DNA from: Pseudochelatococcus lubricantis
GTDB taxonomy: Bacteria; Pseudomonadota; Alphaproteobacteria; Rhizobiales; Beijerinckiaceae
Reading direction: 5' to 3'
DNA length: 64,000 bases
Assembly: GCF_011762225.1 (NCBI RefSeq)
Contig: NZ_JAASQI010000002.1
Span: forward strand, 186,001 to 250,000
Shown: positions 46,356 to 54,745 of the stretch, in pieces
Layout: every line of letters starts with the position of its first letter
Position numbering within the stretch: position 1 is the stretch's first letter
The notes under the pieces: generated by a model
The model's database searches: none
The model's input: the letters and a program-made list of their open reading frames with translations, nothing else
What the model was told of the DNA's origin: nothing
Made by a program: the position numbers and the translations under genes

Positions 46356-47939
46356 ATGACCGCTCCCAAGGTGCTCATCTCCGACAAACTGTCGGATGCC
46401 GCCGTCCAGATTTTCAAGGACAATGGCGTTGACGTCGATTTCCGGCCCGGGATCGACAAGGACGAACTCGAAAAGATCATCGGCGACTACGACGGCCTCG
46501 CCATCCGCTCCGCCACCAAGGTGACGGCGAAGCTGCTGGAGAAGGCGACGCGCCTCAAGGTGATCGGCCGCGCGGGCATCGGCGTCGACAACGTCGACGT
46601 GCCGGCCGCCACCGCGCGCGGCATCATCGTGATGAACACGCCGTTCGGCAACTCGATCACGACGGCCGAGCACGCCATCGCGCTCACCTTCGCGCTGGCG
46701 CGCGAGCTTCCCGCGGCCGATGCCTCCACGCAGGCCGGCAAGTGGGAGAAGAACCGCTTCATGGGCGTGGAGCTGACCGGCAAGACGTTCGGCATCATCG
46801 GTTGCGGCAACATCGGCTCCATCGTGGCGGAACGGGCTGTCGGCCTGCGCATGCGCGTCATCGCCTACGATCCTTTCCTCTCGCCGGAGCGCGCGCGCGA
46901 TCTCGGCGTGGAGAAGGTGGAACTCGACGACCTGCTCACCCGCGCCGATTTCATCACGCTGCACACGCCGCTGACCGAAAAGACGAAGAACATTCTCTCC
47001 GCCGAGAACATCGCGAAGACGAAGAAGGGCGTGCGCATCATCAACTGCGCCCGCGGCGGCCTCGTCGACGAGGTGGCGCTGCGCGCGGCCCTCGACAGCG
47101 GCCATGTTGCGGGCGCCGCCTTCGACGTGTTCACCGTGGAGCCGGCGAAGGAAAACCCGCTGTTCGGCCACCCCAGCGTCGTCGCTACGCCGCATCTGGG
47201 CGCTGCCACCACGGAAGCGCAGGAGAACGTCGCGCTGCAGGTTGCCGAGCAGATCTCGGACTATCTGCTGCGCGGCGCGATCACCAACGCGATCAACTTC
47301 CCCTCCATCACCGCCGAGGAGGCGCCCAAGCTGCGGCCCTTCATCGAGCTGGCGGAAAAGCTCGGCTCCTTCGCGGGCCAGCTCACGGAGACGGACATCA
47401 AGACCGTGCGCATCGCCTATGAGGGCACGGTGGCGCAGCTCAAGACCAAGGCGCTGACCTCCGCCGCCGTCGCGGGTCTGCTGCGGCCCTTCCTGCAGGA
47501 CGTCAACGTCGTGTCCGCGCCGACCATCGCCCGCGAGCGCGGCATCGTGATCGAGGAGATCACGCGCGAGGCCGTGAGCGACTATGAGGCGTTGATCACG
47601 CTCACCGTCGTCACCGACACGCTGGAGCGTTCGGTCGTCGGCACCGTCTTCGCCGATGGCAAGCCGCGCATCGTCGGCATCAAGGGCATCAAGGTCGATG
47701 CCGAGTTCGCGCCGTCCATGATCTACGTGTCGAACGAGGACAAGCCGGGCTTCGTCGGCCGCTTCGCCAGCGTGCTGGGCGACGCTGGCATCAATATCGC
47801 GACCTTCGCGCTCGGCCGTGACTCCGAGGGCGGTTCGGCGGTGGCGCTGGTACAGGTCGACGGCGCGGTGCCGCAGGCTGTGCTCGATGCCGTGCAGGCC
47901 ATTCCCGGCGTCAAGCACGCCCATCAGCTTGTGTTCTGA
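46356..47939 (+). CDS. serA: D-3-phosphoglycerate dehydrogenase SerA
   Basis: 527 residues, the long SerA form. N-terminal MTAPKVLISDKLSDAAVQIF; NAD fold GKTFGIIGCGNIGSIVAERA; catalytic Arg/Glu/His regions NCARGGLVDEVALRAALDSG and HPSVVATPHLGAATTEAQ; an intervening ASB domain; and a C-terminal ACT domain (SMIYVSNEDKPGFVGRFASV). The ACT domain usually binds serine for feedback control. First step of serine synthesis. A strong terminator follows. Confidence 0.97.
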   Translation: MTAPKVLISDKLSDAAVQIFKDNGVDVDFRPGIDKDELEKIIGDYDGLAIRSATKVTAKLLEKATRLKVIGRAGIGVDNVDVPAATARGIIVMNTPFGNSITTAEHAIALTFALARELPAADASTQAGKWEKNRFMGVELTGKTFGIIGCGNIGSIVAERAVGLRMRVIAYDPFLSPERARDLGVEKVELDDLLTRADFITLHTPLTEKTKNILSAENIAKTKKGVRIINCARGGLVDEVALRAALDSGHVAGAAFDVFTVEPAKENPLFGHPSVVATPHLGAATTEAQENVALQVAEQISDYLLRGAITNAINFPSITAEEAPKLRPFIELAEKLGSFAGQLTETDIKTVRIAYEGTVAQLKTKALTSAAVAGLLRPFLQDVNVVSAPTIARERGIVIEEITREAVSDYEALITLTVVTDTLERSVVGTVFADGKPRIVGIKGIKVDAEFAPSMIYVSNEDKPGFVGRFASVLGDAGINIATFALGRDSEGGSAVALVQVDGAVPQAVLDAVQAIPGVKHAHQLVF

Positions 47940-48002
47940 TGGCGATGCAGATGTCGCGGGGCTTGACCTTGCGGACGTGATCTTTCATGAAATCAGTGAG
48001 AG

Positions 48003-48040
48003 CCCCGGCCAAGAGAAGCACTCTCGGCCGGGGTTTGTTT
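48003..48040 (+). terminator. rho-independent terminator after serA
   Basis: Arms CCCCGGCC (48003-48010) and GGCCGGGG (48026-48033), followed by TTTGTTTTTG. It lies 63 bases past the serA stop and before purA, ending the serC-serA transcript. Confidence 0.85.
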
Positions 48041-48086
48041 TTGCCGTGGTGCCGCACGGCTTCGGGACAATGAATGCGAGGCTGAA

Positions 48087-49379
<1,293 letters not shown>

Positions 49380-49386
49380 ATCACTG

Positions 49387-49440
49387 CTGGCGCGCACGTC
49401 GAACGGATGGGGCCATCCGTTCGACAAAAATGCGCGCCAG
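49387..49440. repeat. large two-part inverted repeat downstream of purA
   Basis: Outer arms CTGGCGCGCA (49387-49396) and TGCGCGCCAG (49431-49440) are exact complements, as are inner arms GTCGAACGGATGG (49398-49410) and CCATCCGTTCGAC (49413-49425). The inner loop is two bases; AAAAA at 49426-49430 forms a bulge against a single C. In total 23 base pairs are possible. It probably ends purA transcription or is a mobile palindromic element; no T-run follows. Confidence 0.85.
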
Positions 49441-49645
49441 AATGGCTGCTGCCCCGAACCGGGGCGCGGGCACTTCTTGGATAAATTTGATGCATGAATA
49501 AAAAGATAGAGCAAAACACCGATTCATGTTCAATGCATTTTGCTCCAATGCGGCGCGTCTGCCGGTCCGGCTGGATCGGCGCATGCGCCGAGAGCCGGCC
49601 ACGGCGCTGTAAATTGAGGCTGCCTCCAAAGGCGGTTAGTGGTGA
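49441..49645. other. intergenic stretch with further inverted repeats
   Basis: Contains a short CCCCG/CGGGG hairpin near 49453, and an inverted repeat with arms GAGCAAAA (49509-49516) and TTTTGCTC (49538-49545). AT-rich around 49480-49545. No gene seen. The promoter of the following gene is presumably here but was not recognised. Confidence 0.55.
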
Positions 49646-50866
49646 ATGACAGATCTATACGCATTGTTAACCCGGGCGATCAACAGCCAGCCGGAAAATA
49701 CGCCGGAAGCGCGGCTTGCGGTCTACAATCATATTCGCGGATTGTATGAACGCCAGCGGCAGGATATCGACCCCAATCTGCCGGAAGCGGAAATCCTGAG
49801 CGAACAGACACGCTTGCTGCGTGAGCAGGCGTCGCTGGAGACCGTCATTGCCCGTATCGAGGCGGAGCTGGCGGAGGAACCGCCGCGTACCGGAGAAGCG
49901 CTGACCTTCGACCGTTTCGCGGCGCAGGACGGGAGCGGGGACGATGCCTCGGCCAATAGCGGTGCTGCCGGCCAACCTGCCGCTGCTGGAGATGCCGCGC
50001 GCGAGCGCCCGCGTGTGGCCGCGCGTCGGGAGAAGCGCGAAACCTCCGCGGTGCGCCGTGGCGGCGTGATCGCGGCGATCGCTCTGGTGCTTGCCGGGAT
50101 CGGCGGCGCTGCCTGGTGGCTTCGCAACGATGCGCTGCCACCGCAGGAGGCTGGTGCGCCGGCGCCTGCCAGCGACACGGCGGAAACCGCGGGCAACGGC
50201 AAGATCGCCGACCGGGTGAGTGGCGCGCCGCCCGACGAGCCGGCGCAGCCCGCCGCGCCGGTGGAGGCCCGGCCCGCCCAAGCCGCGCCGCAGACGGCGG
50301 CCGCGCCACAAACGAACGGCACGCAGGCGCAGACGGAGGTCATCGCGCAACGCGCGTTCCTGTTCGAACTCGAGGACGAGAACAGCACGCAGCCGAAGAT
50401 TTCGGCCGGGCAGGTATTGTGGCGGCTGGAAGGCAAGGGCAGCAGCAATGCGGCGCTTTATGCCGATGTTGTCATCGCCGAGGCCGGGCTGTCGTTCTCG
50501 CTGGTGATGCGCCCCAACGACGATCCGTCGCTGCCCGCATCACATACGATCGAGATCGTCTTCGTGAACGATCCCGGCTCGCCCGACCGCGTAGTGCGCG
50601 ATATCGCCGTGCCGCAACTCCGCGTCGACAAGGAACCGCGCGGCGTGCCGCTGGCGGGGCTGCCGATACCCGTCGCGGACAACGTGTTCCTCGTCGGCCT
50701 GTCCAACGTCGCTGCGGACGTCAGCCGCAACAGGGACCTGCTGCGGCAGCGCGACTGGGTCGATCTGCCGCTGCGTTTCGCCAGCGGCAAGATGGGGACG
50801 ATCACGATCGCCAAGGGATCGGTTGGTCAGCAGATCATTTCTGACGCGCTCGATAGCTGGAAGTGA
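49646..50866 (+). CDS. uncharacterised single-pass membrane protein
   Basis: 406 residues, not recognised by function. The N-terminal 100 residues are soluble and helical (MTDLYALLTRAINSQPENTP, YNHIRGLYERQRQDIDPNLP). One membrane segment at about 134-152 (VIAAIALVLAGIGGAAWWL) is followed by a Pro/Ala/Gln-rich linker (about 158-230) and a probable periplasmic beta-rich domain with AFLFELEDENSTQPKISAGQ and LSFSLVMRPNDDPSLPASHT. The architecture resembles conserved rhizobial proteins found near purA/rpoH. A good terminator follows. Function unknown. Confidence 0.82.
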   Translation: MTDLYALLTRAINSQPENTPEARLAVYNHIRGLYERQRQDIDPNLPEAEILSEQTRLLREQASLETVIARIEAELAEEPPRTGEALTFDRFAAQDGSGDDASANSGAAGQPAAAGDAARERPRVAARREKRETSAVRRGGVIAAIALVLAGIGGAAWWLRNDALPPQEAGAPAPASDTAETAGNGKIADRVSGAPPDEPAQPAAPVEARPAQAAPQTAAAPQTNGTQAQTEVIAQRAFLFELEDENSTQPKISAGQVLWRLEGKGSSNAALYADVVIAEAGLSFSLVMRPNDDPSLPASHTIEIVFVNDPGSPDRVVRDIAVPQLRVDKEPRGVPLAGLPIPVADNVFLVGLSNVAADVSRNRDLLRQRDWVDLPLRFASGKMGTITIAKGSVGQQIISDALDSWK

Positions 50867-50881
50867 CGCCGGCAGCCGGGT

Positions 50882-50917
50882 CGGGATGACTCTCGTTCAA
50901 TCGTCATCCCGCTCTTT
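50882..50917 (+). terminator. rho-independent terminator of the 406-residue gene
   Basis: Arms CGGGATGAC (50882-50890) and GTCATCCCG (50903-50911) are exact complements, followed by CTCTTTTCC. It is 16 bases beyond the stop. Confidence 0.78.
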
Positions 50918-50918
50918 T

Positions 50919-50956
50919 CCGAAAGCGGCGTCCACTTTTGCTGAAATTGTTCTATT
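50919..50956 (-). repeat. dispersed repeat R3, copy 2
   Basis: Inverted copy of the repeat at 8311-8345: on the minus strand it reads CAATTTCAGCAAAAGTGGAC then GCCGC. It forms the first module of a three-module mosaic filling the space up to rpoH. Confidence 0.68.
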
Positions 50957-50960
50957 TATA

Positions 50961-51020
50961 GCAGTTTGCATTCAAGTCGATCCATCGAATTGAATGCAAG
51001 TTGCGTAAAATATAAAATAT
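50961..51020 (-). repeat. dispersed palindromic repeat R1, copy 3
   Basis: Inverted relative to copies 1 and 2. Arms TTGCATTCAA (50966-50975) and TTGAATGCAA (50990-50999) are identical to copy 1, followed by the AT-rich TAAAATATAAAATAT. The leading edge differs from the other copies because R2 is joined here. Confidence 0.8.
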
Positions 51021-51033
51021 AGGGCGCGCCTTC

Positions 51034-51113
51034 TGATGGGATCATCTGATCGATCAGAATTCGCTCAAAATAAGGAATCTGTCCTGTTTCAACGTAAACA
51101 GCACAGATTCTAG
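51034..51113 (-). repeat. dispersed palindromic repeat R2, copy B
   Basis: Inverted copy of the element at 56634-56736, sharing CTGATCGATCAG, AATTCGCTCAAAATAAGGAA and the hairpin AATCTGTCCTGTTTCAACGT, with a small deletion (TCTAAAT missing) and a few substitutions. The plus-strand CTA at 51110-51112, inside the repeat, is the TAG stop of rpoH. Confidence 0.82.
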
Positions 51114-52009
51114 TCGGCAGCGCTGACCGGCTGGGGGTTCTCGATGCGCGCGAGCCCCCGCTTGACAGCTTCCTGCACTTTCTCGAAAGCCCGCACCTCG
51201 ATCTGGCGCACGCGCTCACGGGAGACGCCGAACTCGCCGGACAGCTCCTCCAGCGTGACAGGCTCGTCGCGCAGCCGGCGGGCCTCGAAGATGCGTCGCT
51301 CGCGGTCGTTGAGAACGCCGAGCGCCTCACGCAGCGCTGTGAGCCTGTTGCTGCCTTCTTCCTCGACGACCAGGTTCGTTTCCTGATCGACACCGTCGTC
51401 GACGAGCCAGTCCTGCCATTCGCCTTCGCTTTCCTGCCGCAGCGGAGCGTTCAGCGAGGCATCGCCGATCAGACGGCGATTCATGTCGATGACTTCCTTC
51501 TCCGGCACGCCGAGCTTGGTGGCAATCGTACTCACATGCTCGGGCAGCAGGTCGCCGTCCTCATAGGCCGAAATCTGGCCCTTGGCCTTGCGCAGGTTGA
51601 AGAACAGCTTCTTCTGGTTCGCGGTTGTGCCCATCTTGACGAGCGACCACGAACGCAGGATGTATTCTTGGATGGCGGCCTTGATCCACCACATGGCATA
51701 AGTTGCGAGGCGGAAGCCCTTGTCGGGCTCGAAACGCTTGACGGCCTGCATCAGACCGACGTTCCCCTCCGACACGACCTCCGCAATCGGCAGGCCATAG
51801 CCGCGGTATCCCATGGCGATCTTCGCGACGAGCCGCAGGTGCGATGTGACCAGCTTATGTGCCGCAATCCTGTCCCCGTGCTCCTTCCACCGCTTGGCGA
51901 GCATGTACTCCTCCTGCGGCTCCAGCATGGGGAAGCGGCGAATTTCGGCCAGATAACGGCTGAGGCCGCTGTCGCTCGCCAAAGTCGGCAATGCCGATGA
52001 ACTGCTCAT
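51110..52009 (-). CDS. rpoH: heat-shock sigma factor RpoH (sigma-32)
   Basis: 299 residues. Region 2 with HKLVTSHLRLVAKIAMGYRG, VSEGNVGLMQAVKRFEPDKG and FRLATYAMWWIKAAIQEYIL; the RpoH box ANQKKLFFNLRKAKG; region 4 with GVSRERVRQIEVRAFEKVQE. Directs transcription of chaperone and protease genes. Start ATG at 52009 follows GGAGGC. The stop codon lies inside repeat R2. Alphaproteobacteria often have more than one RpoH; which paralogue this is cannot be told here. Confidence 0.96.
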   Translation of the reverse strand: MSSSSALPTLASDSGLSRYLAEIRRFPMLEPQEEYMLAKRWKEHGDRIAAHKLVTSHLRLVAKIAMGYRGYGLPIAEVVSEGNVGLMQAVKRFEPDKGFRLATYAMWWIKAAIQEYILRSWSLVKMGTTANQKKLFFNLRKAKGQISAYEDGDLLPEHVSTIATKLGVPEKEVIDMNRRLIGDASLNAPLRQESEGEWQDWLVDDGVDQETNLVVEEEGSNRLTALREALGVLNDRERRIFEARRLRDEPVTLEELSGEFGVSRERVRQIEVRAFEKVQEAVKRGLARIENPQPVSAAD

Positions 52010-52353
52010 AACGCCTCCTCTCGGATCCCCTCATCAGGCGGATCAGTCCGGTTGCCGGATGGCCAACCTGTTTTCACTATAATGCATCCGGCCAATAAAG
52101 GGGAAGAGATCAAAAATGACAATCCTGTCAGGTACGCTCTTCCTCATGACCGGGACGCGAAACGTGTTTCCCGCGAAAAATACTATCGAAACGCGGAGTC
52201 ACGAAAAGTAATGACAAATTTTGATAATTGTATGGTGAAGCCGGCGGTTTGACCGAACCGTTGCGGCAAATTCAGTATCCATGCAAAAGGCGCACCGGTC
52301 GGTGCGGCTCCGCACGATGGGCAGCGGGTAAGATATATGCCGTGCGGCGGCTC
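52010..52353. promoter_or_regulatory. 344-base gap between rluD-type gene and rpoH, presumed rpoH promoter region
   Basis: Both flanking genes are on the minus strand. The stretch 52070-52260 is clearly AT-richer than the surroundings. On the minus strand a TATAGT near 52079-52084 could be a -10 box, but no convincing -35 sits at the right distance. A small open frame on the plus strand (52052-52252) is not believed. Confidence 0.4.
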
Positions 52354-53430
52354 TCAACCTTCGCGCAGTGCATCCAGAAGCCGCTGCATGGGCGGCGGCG
52401 GCGCGCTTTCGAAGACCATCTCCTCGTCCGTATCGGGATGGGCGAAGCCGAGCAGCGTGGCGTGCAACGCTTGGCGGCCGAGGGCGGAAAGTGCCTGCCG
52501 CGCCGCATCGTTCAGATGGACTTCCTTGGTGCGGAAGCCGCTGCCGTACAATGTATCTCCGAGCAGGGGATGGCCGCGATGGGCAAGGTGCACGCGAATC
52601 TGGTGCGTCCGCCCCGTTTCGAGTTCGCAACGCACGAGGCTCACGACGGGTTCCGCCGCGCGCGGCGGGAAATTCTCTTCCACCCGGTAGTGCGTGATGG
52701 CCTCGCGGCCGCGCCCGCGCGCGACCACGGCGATCTTTTCGCGGTTGTGGGCCATGCGTTCGAGCGGGGCGTCGATGGTGCCGGCCCGCGGCAGGGGTGC
52801 GCCCCAGCACAGCGCGGCATAGGCGCGCTGCAGCGGGCCGGTGCGGCCGTGGTCGGCAAACTGGGCCGCGAGCGACTGATGGGCGCGATCCGTCTTCGCC
52901 ACCACCATGACGCCGGACGTGTCCTTGTCGAGCCGGTGTACGATGCCGGGCCGGCGCACGCCGCCGATGCCGGAAAGGCTGTCGCCGCAATGGGCCAGCA
53001 GCGCGTTGACGAGCGTGCCGCTGGGGCTGCCGGGCGCGGGATGCACGACGAGACCGGCCGGCTTGTCGATGACGATCAGCGCGTCGTCCTCATATATGAC
53101 ATCCAGCGGGATGGGCTCGGGCGCGGGAGCGGCGGGCTCGGGCGGCGGCACGATCAGGCCGAGGCGTGCGCCGGTGGCAACGCGCGCGCCCGGGTCGGTG
53201 ACGATGGCATCGCCCACGCTGGCGTGGCCCGCGCGAATCAGCTGCTGGAGGCGGCTGCGCGACAAGTCCGCGCCGGCGGGCAATTCGGCGATGGCCTGCG
53301 CCAGCGCCTTGTCGAAACGGGTCGCGGCGTCGCCCGCCCAGGTCGCGTCGATCCTGTCGCCTGATTCGGTGACGCTATCGATGGAACTCAAGCAAACCTC
53401 GTCCTCCGGGCCGCGCGCCATGGCACGCAT
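52354..53430 (-). CDS. RluA-family pseudouridine synthase (RluD-like)
   Basis: 358 residues from the ATG at 53430; ATGs at 53421 and 53448 and a frame open to 53511 are alternatives, none with a good ribosome site. N-terminal S4 domain (SRSRLQQLIRAGHASVGDAI), then the catalytic motif GIVHRLDKDTSGVMVVAKTD with the active Asp, and ETGRTHQIRVHLAHRGHPLL. Most like RluD, which modifies the helix 69 loop of 23S rRNA. Located beside rpoH, a common alphaproteobacterial arrangement. Confidence 0.9.
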   Translation of the reverse strand: MRAMARGPEDEVCLSSIDSVTESGDRIDATWAGDAATRFDKALAQAIAELPAGADLSRSRLQQLIRAGHASVGDAIVTDPGARVATGARLGLIVPPPEPAAPAPEPIPLDVIYEDDALIVIDKPAGLVVHPAPGSPSGTLVNALLAHCGDSLSGIGGVRRPGIVHRLDKDTSGVMVVAKTDRAHQSLAAQFADHGRTGPLQRAYAALCWGAPLPRAGTIDAPLERMAHNREKIAVVARGRGREAITHYRVEENFPPRAAEPVVSLVRCELETGRTHQIRVHLAHRGHPLLGDTLYGSGFRTKEVHLNDAARQALSALGRQALHATLLGFAHPDTDEEMVFESAPPPPMQRLLDALREG

Positions 53431-53531
53431 AATAGGGAAAACCACCATGAAAAATCGCCGATCATGCGCCGCGCGAAACACAAACGACAACGCGGCCGGA
53501 AAGCGGGGCATCGGTTACCCGCAAACAGCGA

Positions 53532-53607
53532 TGGTGCTCCCAAGGGGACTCGAACCCCTGTTTTCGCCGTGAGAGGGCGACGTCCTAGACCGCTAGACGA
53601 TGGGAGC
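53532..53607 (-). tRNA. tRNA-Glu (anticodon CTC)
   Basis: On the minus strand the acceptor arms GCTCCCA and TGGGAGC pair exactly. The D arm (GTCTAGCGGTCTAGGAC), the anticodon stem TCGCC/GGCGA with loop CTCTCAC (anticodon CTC) and the T arm AGGGGTTCGAGTCCCCT are present. CCA is encoded (TGG on the plus strand at 53532-53534). Reads GAG codons. Confidence 0.96.
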
Positions 53608-53731
53608 ATCCGCAGGCAGGAGGTCCGTATATAGGCTGATTGCCGGCAATGCAAGCACGATCTTCAACGAAACCTGCCGGCTGTGGATCGTTTGCACCGG
53701 GCGGATGTGGGCCTGCTTTCTTTGGCGGGCG

Positions 53732-54382
53732 TCATCGCCCGCCGCCGGGGCCCGTGGCGTGGTCCAGCACGCCCTGCCACGCGGGATCGGGGCCGATCTC
53801 GTTCGCCGAATCGATGGTCAGCAGTTGCGCGAGGCGGCCGCGCGCCCGGTTGACGCGGCTCTTGATCGTGCCCAGCGCGCAGCCGCACACTTCCGCCGCT
53901 TCTTCGTAGGAAAGCCCCGCGCCGCCCACCAGCACCAGCGCCTCGCGCTGGTCGTTGGGCAGTTTCATCAGCGCCTCGCGGAAATCCCGCAGGTTCATAT
54001 GGCCGATCTGCGGCGGAGGTGTCGCCTGCATGGAGGCGATGCGCCCGTCGACGTCCTCGACCTCGCGCCGGCGCTTCCGGTACTCGGAGTAGAAGACATT
54101 GCGCAGGATGGTGTAGAGCCACGCCACCATGTTCGTGCCCTCCGTGAAGGAGGACAGTTTCGCCCACGCCCGGATCAGCGTTTCCTGCACGAGGTCGTCT
54201 GCGCGCTCCGGTTTGCCGCACAGGGAGATGGCGAAGGCACGCAGCTTCGGAATGGCGTCGATCAGATCCTGCCGGACGCGCGCATTAGCTTCGCCCGCTT
54301 CCGCGTTTCCGGCGCCATTTGCCTGCGGCTGGGCCGTATGGCTGCCGGCGTTCGCGTGATCTTGCGCGTTTTCCTGCGTCAT
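53732..54382 (-). CDS. ecfG: general stress response sigma factor EcfG
   Basis: 216 residues from the ATG at 54382 (MTQENAQDHANAGSHTAQPQ), which follows GGGGA; ATGs at 54427 and 54448 would add 15 or 22 residues. The first 40 residues are low-complexity. Sigma region 2: DAIPKLRAFAISLCGKPERA, DDLVQETLIRAWAKLSSF; region 4: LPNDQREALVLVGGAGLSYE, EAAEVCGCALGTIKSRVNRA. Matches EcfG, the sigma factor of the alphaproteobacterial general stress response, held by NepR until PhyR is phosphorylated. It has its own EcfG-type promoter. Confidence 0.94.
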   Translation of the reverse strand: MTQENAQDHANAGSHTAQPQANGAGNAEAGEANARVRQDLIDAIPKLRAFAISLCGKPERADDLVQETLIRAWAKLSSFTEGTNMVAWLYTILRNVFYSEYRKRRREVEDVDGRIASMQATPPPQIGHMNLRDFREALMKLPNDQREALVLVGGAGLSYEEAAEVCGCALGTIKSRVNRARGRLAQLLTIDSANEIGPDPAWQGVLDHATGPGGGR

Positions 54383-54625
54383 GCGGGTTTTCCCCGAACA
54401 AGTTTCCGTTCCCGGTTGTTTCGTCATCGGAATTGTCGCGTGCTCCATTCGCTTGCGGGCGAGCGGGACGGCCGTCGAAGGAAGCCGTCCGGCTGACAGG
54501 CATTCAACCTGGAAACATGCCGCGGAACATCCGCCGCCTCCGTGCGGCGGGAGCGGGTTGCGAGCGCCTCCCGGCCGCGTTCCTCCATGCCGTGCCTTGT
54601 GCTTGGCCGTTGCTGTCCACCGGAA

Positions 54626-54650
54626 AACGCATGTCCCGGCGAAAAGTTCC
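54626..54650 (-). promoter_or_regulatory. EcfG-type promoter for ecfG
   Basis: On the minus strand GGAAC (54650-54646), 16 bases, then CGTT (54629-54626), an exact match to the general stress consensus. It lies in the gap between the sensor gene and ecfG, about 240 bases before the chosen start. It would make ecfG autoregulated. Confidence 0.75.
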
Positions 54651-54745
54651 GGATATCGTTGCAGATGACGGTCCGGGGAGTGCCGAAACAGGCGCAGATC
54701 ATGGGGAGGCGGCCTTTTCTGGTTCCTGGCCGGACGATGGCGCTG

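Noticed and set aside
52052-52252. Possible 66-residue gene in the AT-rich gap upstream of rpoH
   Set aside because: No ribosome site, charged low-quality sequence, and it lies where the rpoH promoter is expected.
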